This document shows positions 32,922-41,922 of a stretch of 64,000 bases of DNA, piece by piece; the stretch's first letter is position 1; the number at the start of each line of letters is the position of its first letter. This DNA is from Streptomyces lydicus. Lineage in GTDB: Bacteria; Actinomycetota; Actinomycetes; Streptomycetales; Streptomycetaceae. The notes beneath the pieces were generated by a model. It saw only the letters and a list, made by a program, of their open reading frames with translations, did not search any database and was not told the DNA's origin. Location of the stretch: NCBI RefSeq assembly GCF_004125265.1, contig NZ_RDTE01000003.1, positions 8,060,001 to 8,124,000 on the forward strand, written 5' to 3'. A program made the translations under genes and the position numbers.

Positions 32922-33332
32922 ATGGACGCGCTGTACACCGCTGTCGCCACCGCCAACGGCCGCGAAGGCCGGGCGGTCAGCTCCGACGGCCGGATCGACC
33001 TGGCCCTGGCCATGCCGCCGGCCCTCGGCGGCAACGGCGCGGGCACCAACCCTGAGCAGCTCTTCGCCGCGGGCTACGCGGCCTGCTTCGCCAGCGCGAT
33101 GGGCAACGTCGGCCGCCAGATGAAGCTCGACACCAAGGACGTCTCGGTCACCGCCGAGGTCTCCCTCGGCAAGGACGACACCGGCTTCGGCCTGGCCGTC
33201 GTCATGCGGGTGGAGCTGCCGGACACCCTCGCGGGCGAGACCGGGCGGCAGCTGGTCGAGGCGACGCACCAGTACTGCCCGTACTCCAAGGCCACCCGCG
33301 GCAACATCGAGGTCGAGCTGGTCATCGAGTGA
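32922..33332 (+). CDS. ohr: Organic hydroperoxide resistance protein
   Basis: A 136-residue Ohr/OsmC-family peroxidase. The two catalytic cysteines are visible in GYAACFASAM (about residue 53) and QYCPYSKATRGN (about residue 120). It reduces organic hydroperoxides using lipoyl-linked or low-molecular-weight thiols. ATG at 32922 chosen, with GAAGGGG upstream; a GTG immediately before it would add one residue. Divergent from ohrR with an obvious operator palindrome. A terminator lies in the convergent gap that follows. Confidence 0.95.
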   Translation: MDALYTAVATANGREGRAVSSDGRIDLALAMPPALGGNGAGTNPEQLFAAGYAACFASAMGNVGRQMKLDTKDVSVTAEVSLGKDDTGFGLAVVMRVELPDTLAGETGRQLVEATHQYCPYSKATRGNIEVELVIE

Positions 33333-33380
33333 GCGACGCGGAGCCGGTCATCGAGCGGATGGCCGGCTCGACGCCGCCGA

Positions 33381-33404
33381 GCAGGGGCGGCGCGCCGCCC
33401 CTGC
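33381..33404. terminator. Bidirectional palindromic terminator
   Basis: GCAGGGGCGGCG joined to its exact complement (24 bp) between two convergent genes. Confidence 0.8.
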
Positions 33405-33414
33405 GGCGACGCGC

Positions 33415-35130
33415 TCAGGCGTCCTCGGCCGCGTACACCCGGCGCCCCCCGATGAAGGTCTGCAGTACGCGGGTCGTCGCGATCTCCTCGGCGGCGCCGT
33501 CGAACGGGTCACGGTCGAGGACGGCCAGGTCGGCCAGCTTTCCCGGCTGGATGGTGCCGGTGTCGTCGAGGTGGTTGGCGTAGGCGCTGCCGGCCGTGTA
33601 CGCGGCGAGGGCGGAGCCCAGGTCGATGCGCTGCTCGGGGAGGAAGACCGGCGCCGAGGCCGGGTCGTCGGGCACCTGGCGGTTGACCGCGACATGCAGG
33701 GCGGCGATCGGGTCGGGGGAGCTGACCGGCCAGTCGCTGCCCGCCGCGAGGGTGGCGCCCGAGCGCAGCAGGTCCCCGAACGGATACTGCCAGGCGGCGC
33801 GTTGTGGGCCCAGGAAGGGGATGGTCAGCTCGTCCATCTGCGGTTCGTGCGCCGCCCAGAGCGCCTGGATGTTCGCGGTGGCGCCGAGTCGGCGAAAGCG
33901 CGGGATGTCGTCGGGGTGGACCACCTGGAGATGCGCGAGGTGCGGCCGGGTGTCGCGCAGGCCGTTCGCCGACCGGGCCGCCTCGACGGCGTCCAGGGCC
34001 TCGCGTACGGCCCGGTCGCCCAGGGCGTGGAAGTGCACCTGGAAGCCTTCCGCGTCCAGCAGGGTGACGTAGGTCCGCAGGTCCTCGGGGTCGATGAAGG
34101 AGATACCGCTGTTGTCGGAGGAGCAGCCGCAGGCGGTGAGGTAGGGGCTGAGCATGGCGGCCGTGTGGTTCTCGGCGATGCCGTCCTGCATGATCTTGAT
34201 GCTGGTCGCCCGGAGCCGTCCGCCCGTCAACTCCTCCCGGCGAGCGAGGAGTTCGGGAATCTGCTCGGCGCCACGGGCCCGGTCCCACCACAGTGCCCCC
34301 CTGACCCGTGCCGTGAGCTTGCCGTCGCGCCGGGCGGCCACATACGCGGGGGTGGGATCGGCCCCTCCGGGAGCGCGGCCCAGCATTGCGTCCTGCCATG
34401 CGGTCACCCCGTACCCGTGGAGGAGACGCTGTGCCCTGAGCAGCCCGGCGGTCCGTTCGGCGAGCGTCGCCTCCGGGATCAGACCGCCCACCAGCTCCAT
34501 GGCACCCTCCTGCAGCATGCCGGTCGGGTGGCCGTCCGCGTCCCGCTCGATGCGCCCGTCGGCCGGATCCGGCGTACGGGAGGTGATCCCGGCGCGCTCC
34601 AGGGCGCGGGAGTTGGCCCAGCCGCCGTGGTGATCGCGGTTGACGAGGAACACCGGCCGGTCGGGGACAAGGGCGTCCAGGAACTCCCGGGTCGGCATGC
34701 CGCCGGGGAAGGCCTCCATGGACCAGCCGCCGCCGGTGATCCACGCCGCCTCCGGATGCGCCGCCGCGTACGAGCTGATCAGCTCGCGGTACGCCTCGGC
34801 GGTGACGGCCGCGCTCAGATCACACAGCGCCAACTCCAGTCCGCCGCCTACCGGGTGGATATGTGCGTCCTGGAAGCCGGGGATGAGCAGCTTGCCGTGC
34901 AGATCGACGACCTCCGTGGTGGGCCCGATCAGGTCGCGGACCTCCGCGTCGTGCCCGACGGCGATGATGCGGTCACCGCGGACCGCCACCGCACTCGCCC
35001 GGGTGCGCGCGGCGTCGACGGTGTGCACGGGGCCGGAGAGGAAGACGAGGTCGGCGGGGCCGCCATCGGTGGTGCCGTGGGCGGCGGTGTCCGGGGTGGG
35101 CTCGGGGTCCACGGTGGTGCTGAGATCCAT
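33415..35130 (-). CDS. YtcJ-like amidohydrolase
   Basis: A 571-residue metal-dependent hydrolase of the amidohydrolase 3 family. FQDAHIHPVGGG contains the HxH metal motif, HFHALGDRAVRE the later His and GSDWPVSSPDP the Asp ligand; the C-terminal beta-domain ends with GKLADLAVLDRDPF. These enzymes hydrolyse C-N bonds in amides, ureas or formamides; substrate unknown. It follows the APC permease gene by 169 bp on the same strand, suggesting that the permease imports the compound this enzyme degrades. No clean RBS; the ATG at 35130 fits the family start. Confidence 0.9.
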   Translation of the reverse strand: MDLSTTVDPEPTPDTAAHGTTDGGPADLVFLSGPVHTVDAARTRASAVAVRGDRIIAVGHDAEVRDLIGPTTEVVDLHGKLLIPGFQDAHIHPVGGGLELALCDLSAAVTAEAYRELISSYAAAHPEAAWITGGGWSMEAFPGGMPTREFLDALVPDRPVFLVNRDHHGGWANSRALERAGITSRTPDPADGRIERDADGHPTGMLQEGAMELVGGLIPEATLAERTAGLLRAQRLLHGYGVTAWQDAMLGRAPGGADPTPAYVAARRDGKLTARVRGALWWDRARGAEQIPELLARREELTGGRLRATSIKIMQDGIAENHTAAMLSPYLTACGCSSDNSGISFIDPEDLRTYVTLLDAEGFQVHFHALGDRAVREALDAVEAARSANGLRDTRPHLAHLQVVHPDDIPRFRRLGATANIQALWAAHEPQMDELTIPFLGPQRAAWQYPFGDLLRSGATLAAGSDWPVSSPDPIAALHVAVNRQVPDDPASAPVFLPEQRIDLGSALAAYTAGSAYANHLDDTGTIQPGKLADLAVLDRDPFDGAAEEIATTRVLQTFIGGRRVYAAEDA

Positions 35131-35299
35131 GGGGGGTGTCGCTCCAGATGTGTCGGGTGTGTATGGGGTGCGGGGCGATCGGGGGCGTAGCGGGTGTCGT
35201 GGCGGTGTCTGCGGAGGTTGTGGTGTCTGCGGGGGTTGTGCCGAGTGTCGTGACGGACCGAGGCCGGCGGGCTGCGGGAGGGGGGTCCGGGAGGGGCGG

Positions 35300-36826
35300 T
35301 CATCCCTCCGACGGGCTGGGGAGCGCGGCGGCGTCCGCGTCCATCGGCAGGTTGATCGAGTCGGCGTCTGTCCCCTGGCCGGTACGGAAATACGGGGCGC
35401 GGCGCACCCATTTGGCCCAGGCGGCGGTGGCCAGGCCCATCGCGATGAACAGCGCGGGCAGCAGCAGCATGAACCAGCCGTTGTCCGGGTTCGCCTCGAA
35501 GTGGTCGCTCATGGTCGCGTAGTCCCAGACGAGGTAGCCGCCGAGCCCGAACAGCGTCAGCGCGCTCACCGCCGGGACGATCACATCGCGCAGCGCGCGC
35601 ACCACTCCGTCGCGGAGGCTGGCACGGAAGCGCACCGCGCAGGCGAGTGCGGTGAGTCCGTAGTAGAAGGCCACGGTCAGGCCTATCGAGTTCACGGCGG
35701 TCAGGATCATGTCGTTGAGCTTGGGGATGCCGACCGCGAGCACGGCGAGCAGCGCGGCGAGAGCCATGATCAGCAGGGTGCCCACGGCGGGGGAGCCGTA
35801 GCGGGGGTGCACGCGCTGCCAGACCGGGCCCAGAGTGCGGTCGCGGGCCATGGCCAGCGTGCCGCGGGCGGTGGGGATGACGTTCGACTGGAGAGAGGCG
35901 AAGGCCGAGCACATCAGGGCGGCCAGGGGCAGCGAGGCCCAGGGTTCCGGCGCCAGTGAGCTGCCGAGAAAGGTGAGCGCCTGCGGCCCGTTGTGGATGA
36001 GCTCCTCCGTGCTCATCACCCGCTGGAAGGCGAGCGCACCGATGAGGAACAGTCCCAGCATCGTCACCAGCGCGATCAGTCCGCCGCGGGCCGCATCCGT
36101 GGAGTTGCGGGTCTCCTCGTTGACGCTGAACGCGGCGTCCCAGCCCCAGTAGAAGAACACCGCCAGCACCATTCCCTGGGCCAGCGCCTGGGGTGAGGAG
36201 ATCTCGAACGGGTTGAGCCAGGAGAGGGAGAACGGCTGGTCACCCGTGGCGAGAGCGTAGCCGCAGAAAAGCAGCAGGACCGCGTACTCAAAGATCAGCA
36301 GCCACATCTGCAGCCGGGTCGCGGCGCGCACACCCGTGATCGCGGTGACCGTGACGATCACCAGCGCGACCAGCCCGACGGCGGTGCTGATGCCGGTCGA
36401 GGCCGGATCCAGCCGGAGCCCACCTATGCTGCGCAGGCCCAGCTTGTTGACCAACTGGAGTACCACGGAGCCGGTCACCGCTCCCGTGTAGGCCATGAAG
36501 ATCACGCTTCCGACCAGCACCACCCACCCGGTCAGGAACCCGGGCCAGGGGCCGATGGACCGGCCCACCCAGGTGTAGCCGCTGCCGCAGTTCGGCTCGA
36601 TGCGGTTGAGCCGGGCGTACGACAGCGCGATCCCGAGGATGGGCAGGAAAGCCAGCAGCAACAGGGCGGGCGTCTGTCGTCCCGTATATGCGGCCAGAGT
36701 GCCCATACCGATGCCGATGCTGGTGGTCGCGGCGGTGCTCGACGCGGCGATCGCCACCCCGTCCTTCACCCCCAGCGAGCGGCGCATTCTCGCCGGGCCG
36801 GGGTCCTGCTGCACTGCGGAAGGCAT
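35300..36826 (-). CDS. APC-family amino acid/amine permease
   Basis: A 508-residue transporter with about 12 TM helices, starting LGVKDGVAIAASSTAATTSIG and including GSGYTWVGRSIGPWPGFLTG, the APC helix-2/3 region. It imports amino acids or related amines by proton symport. AAGGAG lies 8 nt before the ATG at 36826; the earlier in-frame starts lack RBS. It is the first gene of a probable operon with the YtcJ-like amidohydrolase. Divergent from a TetR regulator, with an inverted repeat overlapping its -35 (TTGACA, minus strand 37030-37035). Confidence 0.92.
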   Translation of the reverse strand: MPSAVQQDPGPARMRRSLGVKDGVAIAASSTAATTSIGIGMGTLAAYTGRQTPALLLLAFLPILGIALSYARLNRIEPNCGSGYTWVGRSIGPWPGFLTGWVVLVGSVIFMAYTGAVTGSVVLQLVNKLGLRSIGGLRLDPASTGISTAVGLVALVIVTVTAITGVRAATRLQMWLLIFEYAVLLLFCGYALATGDQPFSLSWLNPFEISSPQALAQGMVLAVFFYWGWDAAFSVNEETRNSTDAARGGLIALVTMLGLFLIGALAFQRVMSTEELIHNGPQALTFLGSSLAPEPWASLPLAALMCSAFASLQSNVIPTARGTLAMARDRTLGPVWQRVHPRYGSPAVGTLLIMALAALLAVLAVGIPKLNDMILTAVNSIGLTVAFYYGLTALACAVRFRASLRDGVVRALRDVIVPAVSALTLFGLGGYLVWDYATMSDHFEANPDNGWFMLLLPALFIAMGLATAAWAKWVRRAPYFRTGQGTDADSINLPMDADAAALPSPSEG

Positions 36827-37028
36827 GGCACTCACTCCTTGGGCTGCGGGCCGGACCGGTCTCGGGCGGGCCAGGGGGACATGGAGGTGCGGGGTGAAGC
36901 GGGGCAGGACGGCGCGGGCCGGGCCCGGGGTCGGGGGCCGGCTGCGTCGTACGGAAGGGGGTGGTGCGGGATGGGGCACCGCGGTGATCCGTGTATGTCC
37001 GCCGATGAAACAGGCCGTTCATTCTTGT

Positions 37029-37043
37029 GTCAACGGTGTTGAC
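37029..37043. promoter_or_regulatory. Probable TetR operator overlapping divergent -35
   Basis: GTCAAC-GGT-GTTGAC is a perfect inverted repeat. Its left arm forms TTGACA on the minus strand, the -35 of a promoter toward the permease, with TTTCAT about 18 nt further. Its right arm gives TTGACG toward the regulator gene. Confidence 0.6.
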
Positions 37044-37112
37044 GTAACCTGGTGGTTAACTGTCCTGAGAGGGCCCGGGGGCCGGGGCGGGAGCGAAGCG
37101 GAAGGGTGCGGC

Positions 37113-37817
37113 GTGGCGGAGAGCGAGCGCGTCCCGGTCGAGCGCAAGCGGCGCCGGCCGACCAGTTCAGGCGTGGTCCTGTCTGCCGATCTCATCGTCG
37201 ACGCCGCCTGCGAACTGATCGACGCCCAGGGGGCGCAGGCCTTCACCGTGCGCAAACTCGGCGCGGCGCTCGGCGCCGATCCGTCCGCCGTCTACCGCTA
37301 CTTCCGCAACACCGAGGATCTGCTGCTGGCGCTGGCCGACCGCCTCATCGGCGAGTCCATGACCGGCTTCGCGCCCAGCGGCGACTGGGCCGCCGACCTG
37401 CGCGACTTCGGTCTGCGGGCCTACCGCTCCGCACTGCGCCACCCGCAGATCGCCGCGTTCAGCACCGTCCGGGTCACGGGCCGGCCCCATGAGCAGCACG
37501 CGGTCGACACGGGTATCGGTCTGCTGCTCCAGGCCGGGTTCGACGAGGCTGCCGCCGTCCGCCGCTACCACGCACTCGTCGACACCGCCCTGGGTCACGC
37601 GGCACTGGACGCCGGCGTGCTGCGGCTGGCACCCGCCCAGCGCGTGGCGGACGAGCAGGCCTGGCGGGACGGGTACTCCGGTCTGCCCGCGGAGGAGTTC
37701 CCCAGCCTGCACCGCGTCCGGGACCACCTTCCGCTGATGGCGGGCTCGGCGATCGAGCCCGCGCTCGATCTGCTCATTGCGGCCCTGAAGGGAGAGGCGC
37801 CCGGTAGGGAGGGGTGA
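37113..37817 (+). CDS. TetR-family regulator
   Basis: A 234-residue repressor. The HTH lies at about 25-72 (IVDAACELIDAQGAQAFTVR, KLGAALGADPSAVYRYFRNT). The C-terminal ligand domain resembles the TetR_C group (HPQIAAFSTVRVTG, FPSLHRVRDHLPLMAG). The GTG at 37113 has GAAGGG upstream. It is divergent from the permease-amidohydrolase operon and likely represses it, responding to the imported compound or its product; the operator candidate lies in between. The ligand cannot be predicted. Confidence 0.92.
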   Translation: MAESERVPVERKRRRPTSSGVVLSADLIVDAACELIDAQGAQAFTVRKLGAALGADPSAVYRYFRNTEDLLLALADRLIGESMTGFAPSGDWAADLRDFGLRAYRSALRHPQIAAFSTVRVTGRPHEQHAVDTGIGLLLQAGFDEAAAVRRYHALVDTALGHAALDAGVLRLAPAQRVADEQAWRDGYSGLPAEEFPSLHRVRDHLPLMAGSAIEPALDLLIAALKGEAPGREG

Positions 37818-37917
37818 GGTGGCGGGGAGAGGTAGGGCGGCGGGAGGAAGGGTGGCGGGGCGACGGGGCGACAAGGGGCATCCGGGCATTTCGCTTGCCC
37901 GGGTGCAAACATGAGGC

Positions 37918-39162
37918 ATGCCCCTTCCCCGGCGGACACCGCTGCACGGACGACGGGAACTGACCCACGTCCTGGTGCTGATCCCGATCGGGCTCATCGC
38001 GGCGGTCTGTGTGATCGATGTCCTCGCGCCGCCCGACATCCACCTGGGGCCCCTCCTCGTCGCGGCTCCCGCGATCACCGCCGCGTTCGCCGGGCCCCGC
38101 CTGACGGCCGCGATCGGTGCGCTGGCGGTGGCTGCCCAGGTATTCATCGGTATCGCGCGCCAGGTGCTGTTCACCGCGAATCTGCAGGCCCAGATCGCCG
38201 CGCTGGTGGTCGTCTCCGGCCTGGTCGTGCTCTTCACCGTCGTACGGGACCGCAACGAGCGCCGGCTCACCCAGAGCCGTTCGGTGGCCGCGGTCGCCCA
38301 GCAGGTGCTGCTCCGGCCGCTGCCCGCGCGCAGTGGTGCCCTGGAGATCGCCTCGTTCTACCTGGCCGCCGAGGAGGAGGCGGAGATGGGCGGCGATCTG
38401 TTCGCGGCGGCGCGCACCACCAGCAGCACCCGGCTGATCATCGGCGACGTCCGGGGCAAGGGGCTGCCCGCCTACGGTGATGCCGCCCTCCTCCTCGGCG
38501 CCTTCCGGGCGGCCGCCCACCGGCAGGCCACCCTGCCCAGGCTGGCCGTCCACCTCGACGGCGCCGTCCGCTGGGACAGCAGCCAGTGGTACGAGGCGCC
38601 GGGCGCCGACACCGGGACGGAGCCGGCGCCCGCACCGGACCCCGGCAAGAACGACGGCCTCCTTCCCGTCGCCCCGGCTCCCGGCCCGGACTCCGTCGCC
38701 GACAGCGAGGAGACCTTCGCGACCGCCGTGCTGCTGGACCTCCCCGACCGCTGGCCCGTGCTGCGCATCATCAACTGCGGTCACCCGCCCCCGCTGCTGC
38801 TGCGCGAGGGGCAGGCTCCCCTCCCCTTGTACGGCGAGCGGACCGCCTTGCCGATCGGCCTCGGCGGCCTGGCCGGCACCCCGGACTACGAGGTCGAGAC
38901 CTTCCCCTTCGCACCAGGAGATCTGCTGCTGCTCTATACGGACGGGGTGAGTGAGGCCCGCGACCACAAGGGCGCCTTCTACCCCCTTGCCGAGCGCGCC
39001 GGCGCCTGGGGCGACGGCGATCCCCAGCAGGTTCTGCGCCGGCTGCGCGCGGACCTGCTGGCCCACACGGGCGGCAGGCTCGGCGACGACGCCGCCGCGG
39101 TCGCGGTACGGCGCCTGCCCGTCCGGTCGCCGTCCCCCGCCGGGGGCACCGGCGCTCCCTGA
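37918..39162 (+). CDS. Membrane PP2C-type (SpoIIE-like) phosphatase
   Basis: A 414-residue protein. The N-terminal 110 residues hold three or four TM helices. The SpoIIE/RsbU phosphatase domain follows, with metal-binding motifs EMGGDLF, GDVRGKGLPA, LYTDGVSEARD and GDDAAAVAV. It dephosphorylates anti-anti-sigma factors in partner-switching pathways. No PAS/GAF sensor and no adjacent anti-sigma genes are present, so its partner is elsewhere. A Pro/Asp-rich insert (about 225-260) interrupts the domain. The 100 bp upstream are purine-rich with GGCGGGG runs. Start codon without RBS. Confidence 0.92.
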   Translation: MPLPRRTPLHGRRELTHVLVLIPIGLIAAVCVIDVLAPPDIHLGPLLVAAPAITAAFAGPRLTAAIGALAVAAQVFIGIARQVLFTANLQAQIAALVVVSGLVVLFTVVRDRNERRLTQSRSVAAVAQQVLLRPLPARSGALEIASFYLAAEEEAEMGGDLFAAARTTSSTRLIIGDVRGKGLPAYGDAALLLGAFRAAAHRQATLPRLAVHLDGAVRWDSSQWYEAPGADTGTEPAPAPDPGKNDGLLPVAPAPGPDSVADSEETFATAVLLDLPDRWPVLRIINCGHPPPLLLREGQAPLPLYGERTALPIGLGGLAGTPDYEVETFPFAPGDLLLLYTDGVSEARDHKGAFYPLAERAGAWGDGDPQQVLRRLRADLLAHTGGRLGDDAAAVAVRRLPVRSPSPAGGTGAP

Positions 39163-39452
39163 GGCGGTCCGCACCGGCCCTCGCCCCGCCGGGAGGATCC
39201 GACACCACAGGGATGAATTACGTCACGCCTCGGATTCTCTTCGAATTCCGCCGAAATGCGGCATACCGCTCGCAACGCCTTGCCAGGGGTTCCATTTGGT
39301 GTCGGTATGCGCCATTTCGCTTCCTTACGTTGAGATACCGATCCTTCACTCCAGCGGTTCCCGGCCCGCTCCGCTCCGCCTGACGCTTCCTCAGTGCCGC
39401 CCGGCTTGATAGACACGTCCGCATCATCCGCACGTGGTACAGGACGCGCACC

Positions 39453-39689
39453 ATGAACGACCGCAACACCTCTGACCACCACATATTCGAGCTCGACCTC
39501 GCCGCTCACGAAGCCCGGCGGCGGGCCGAAGTCCTCGCGGCGCTGGGTGACACCTGGGACCCCGTCGCGGTGGTGGAGGGCGAGGACGAGGCGTACCGGC
39601 TCCTCTACTCGGGTCTGGACGCGGAGCAGCAGGCCACCTACGACATGCTGGTCGCCGCCGAGGTGCTGCCGGGCCCCGGGCAGGGCTGA
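39453..39689 (+). CDS. DUF6400-like small protein
   Basis: A 78-residue acidic helical protein (FELDLAAHEARRRAEVLAAL, GEDEAYRLLYSGLDAEQQ, MLVAAEVLPG). The pattern matches the DUF6400 family of Streptomyces as I recall it; function unknown. The AGGACGC region before the ATG serves as a weak RBS. It is followed after 2 bp by the zinc-ribbon gene, so the two are probably one operon. Confidence 0.7.
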   Translation: MNDRNTSDHHIFELDLAAHEARRRAEVLAALGDTWDPVAVVEGEDEAYRLLYSGLDAEQQATYDMLVAAEVLPGPGQG

Positions 39690-39691
39690 GC

Positions 39692-39922
39692 ATGCTGCCG
39701 CTCGACCCGACCGCCGACATCGGCCGCCGCGCCTGGGTCCCGTGCCCCCGCTGCCAGGACCACCAGGACTGCGGCACCTGCCTCGACGGCCGCACCTGCG
39801 GTGATCACTGGCGCTACCTTCTGTCGAACAAGGGCAGCATCCTGCACCTGCAGTGCCCCAACTGCACCCACCTGTGGGCCTGGCAGTCGGGCTTCGGCGC
39901 GGGCGGCCGCACCGACGGCTGA
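39692..39922 (+). CDS. Small zinc-ribbon-like protein
   Basis: A 76-residue protein with two CxxC knuckles (CPRCQDHQDC near 18 and CPNCTHLW near 55) plus CGTCLDGRTC, suggesting one or two structural zinc sites. No catalytic motif. It begins 2 bp after the stop of the DUF6400-like gene and is likely co-translated with it. Function unknown; a nucleic-acid or protein-binding module is possible. Confidence 0.65.
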   Translation: MLPLDPTADIGRRAWVPCPRCQDHQDCGTCLDGRTCGDHWRYLLSNKGSILHLQCPNCTHLWAWQSGFGAGGRTDG

Positions 39923-39998
39923 CACCGGACCGCCGTCGGGCGCCACGCGCTCCGCGCAGCACTCCCTGTCGTCGGAGCGTGTCACCTCCGCCGACTCT

Positions 39999-40904
39999 TC
40001 ACCGCTGCCCCCACCGCTCCCTCGCCTCCTCGTGCGCCGTCCCGAGTGCCTTCTCGGCCGGCACGGCACGATCCGGCTGCACGCCGACGCCCTCCCAGTT
40101 GGTGCCGGTGACGCTGTTGACGGACATGGCCGTCGGCACGGTGACCGTGATGTGCTCCGTCACCGGATGGCGGGCGGTGGGGTGCGCACCGCCTCTCGTC
40201 GTCTCACCGACCACCTCGGCGCGCCCGTGGGCCTGCAGGGTGTACGCGACGTCTTCGCCGCCCGAGAAGGTGGTCGCGCTGGTGAGCACGTACACCGGAC
40301 GGTCGAGATAGCGGGGCGCGGGCAGGTACGGGAGCGTCCAGTACTGCCGGGTGGAGTCGGTGGAGCGCTCGTAGAGGTCGTTGAGGTGCACCTCGTCGTC
40401 GGGGAGGAAGTAGCTGCACCACATCGCGGCGCCCGTGGGTGCGCCGCCCCGGCACTTCCGCAGATCGAGAAGGAGGGCGCGAGTGCGCGCGACCAGCTCC
40501 ATGGCCGCGCCGATCGCGTGGGCGCCCGCCCCGGCGTCGGTTATGCAGCGCACGTCGAGATAGCCGATATTGCCGTCGAGCTGTTCAGTGCGGTGGATGC
40601 CGTGGTTCTCGGCCCGCATCAGGGCGAGGAACGCCGCCCGTCCCGCGCCGTCGTCCGCGGGTGCGGTGAGCGGCTGGGGCTCGTCCTGCCACAACAGCCT
40701 GAGGTGCTTGTCCGGGCAGGCCTCCTGGAGATGTTCGGTGACCGCTTCGCAGAGCGCGGCACCGCTCAGCGCGTCGTACTCACCGGCTGCCAGCCGTGCA
40801 CGCAGGGCCCGGTCGGCCTCCGCGGCGCGTTGGGGGAAGACATAGCCCGCCACGATGTGGTCGAGGGCGCTGTTGATGATCTCTGTGTTGTCGGGTGTCG
40901 CCAT
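39999..40904 (-). CDS. S41-family (tail-specific) peptidase-like protein
   Basis: A 301-residue cytoplasmic protein resembling S41/interphotoreceptor-retinoid-binding-protein-type peptidases. IGYLDVRCI and LLLDLRKCRGG are the core strands; the nucleophile Ser is in TSATTFSGGEDVAY. No PDZ domain and no signal peptide are visible, unlike CtpA-type proteases. Start at 40904 chosen for GAGG upstream. Divergent from the SCO6745-family gene with 100 bp between. Substrate unknown. Confidence 0.85.
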   Translation of the reverse strand: MATPDNTEIINSALDHIVAGYVFPQRAAEADRALRARLAAGEYDALSGAALCEAVTEHLQEACPDKHLRLLWQDEPQPLTAPADDGAGRAAFLALMRAENHGIHRTEQLDGNIGYLDVRCITDAGAGAHAIGAAMELVARTRALLLDLRKCRGGAPTGAAMWCSYFLPDDEVHLNDLYERSTDSTRQYWTLPYLPAPRYLDRPVYVLTSATTFSGGEDVAYTLQAHGRAEVVGETTRGGAHPTARHPVTEHITVTVPTAMSVNSVTGTNWEGVGVQPDRAVPAEKALGTAHEEARERWGQR

Positions 40905-40992
40905 GGATCCTCGATTCGGGTCGGTTGCGCCGAGGGTGCCTGTGCGGGCGGCCTTCGCGCTGCGATGCGGTGCGGCAGGCGTCGGCCGGCGG

Positions 40993-40998
40993 TAGCGT
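40993..40998 (+). promoter_or_regulatory. -10 element (TAGCGT) for leaderless SCO6745-family gene
   Basis: TAGCGT, six bases (GCGGGC), then the ATG at 41005. Confidence 0.65.
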
Positions 40999-41004
40999 GC
41001 GGGC

Positions 41005-41922
41005 ATGGAGCTGCACGCACGATCGCTTTGGCTGTTGTCCGAGCCGCTGCATGCGGTCTGCTACTTCGACGACAGGTGTCGCCGCCTGGGCAAGGACCTC
41101 GGCCTCAAGGGCTTCTGGATGGGCTATTTCGCCTCGCGCACGGCGCCGATGGGGGCGGTGGAGCCCGCGGCGGCCACGGCAGTACTCGGAGTGTTCGCCC
41201 CGGAGATGGTGGCCCGTGCGCTGCCCGCGGCCTGGAGCGTCGTCAGCCCGGCACACGTTCTCGACGAGCGCGGCAGTCGCGCGGCCCGTGCGCTGCGTGC
41301 GATCGCCCCCGGGCTGGAGCGCACGGCAGCCGCGGTGCTGCCCCCGCTCCAGACCGTCGTCGACGAGGCACCGGCTCTCGCCCGTCCCCTGTTCGCCGCC
41401 AACCGCGCGCTGTGCGACCACGCCGACCCTGTCGAGCGTCTGTGGCAACTGGTCACCACCGTGCGGGAGTTCAGGGGCGACGCCCATCTCGCGGTGCTTG
41501 CCGACGAAGGGCTCGACGGCTGCGAGGCACTGGTCCTGGCCGTCGCAGCGGGCCGCGTCCCCCGGGACACCATGCGGCAGGACCGCGGCTGGAGCGAGGA
41601 GGAGTGGGTGGAAGCGGCGGACCGACTGCGGGCCCGTGGCCTCGTGGACCCACGGGGGGAGGCGACCGAACACGGCCGGCAGGAACGCGAGCGCATCGAG
41701 GCGGCGACCGACCGGCTGGCCGGACGGCTGCTGCACCCGCTGCCCGAGGCGGAGACCGAGGGGCTGCTCCATACGCTCGAACCCCTGGTCCGCCGCCTCC
41801 TGGCCGCGGATGTCCTGCCGTTCCCCAACCCGATCGGCCTCCCGCACCTCGACGAGCCCGCACCGCGCGGCGGCACCCTGACCGGACAACACAGCCAGGC
41901 CGCGCCGCCCCAACGCCGCTAG
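41005..41922 (+). CDS. SCO6745-family protein
   Basis: A 305-residue mostly helical protein matching the SCO6745 family: SLWLLSEPLHAVCYFDD, FWMGYFASRTAPMG, and a C-terminal winged-helix-like segment (GWSEEEWVEAADRLRARGLV). The biochemical role is unknown; the C-terminal half may bind DNA. The transcript looks leaderless (TAGCGT at 6 nt). Its last 4 bp overlap the convergent lipoprotein gene. Confidence 0.88.
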   Translation: MELHARSLWLLSEPLHAVCYFDDRCRRLGKDLGLKGFWMGYFASRTAPMGAVEPAAATAVLGVFAPEMVARALPAAWSVVSPAHVLDERGSRAARALRAIAPGLERTAAAVLPPLQTVVDEAPALARPLFAANRALCDHADPVERLWQLVTTVREFRGDAHLAVLADEGLDGCEALVLAVAAGRVPRDTMRQDRGWSEEEWVEAADRLRARGLVDPRGEATEHGRQERERIEAATDRLAGRLLHPLPEAETEGLLHTLEPLVRRLLAADVLPFPNPIGLPHLDEPAPRGGTLTGQHSQAAPPQRR

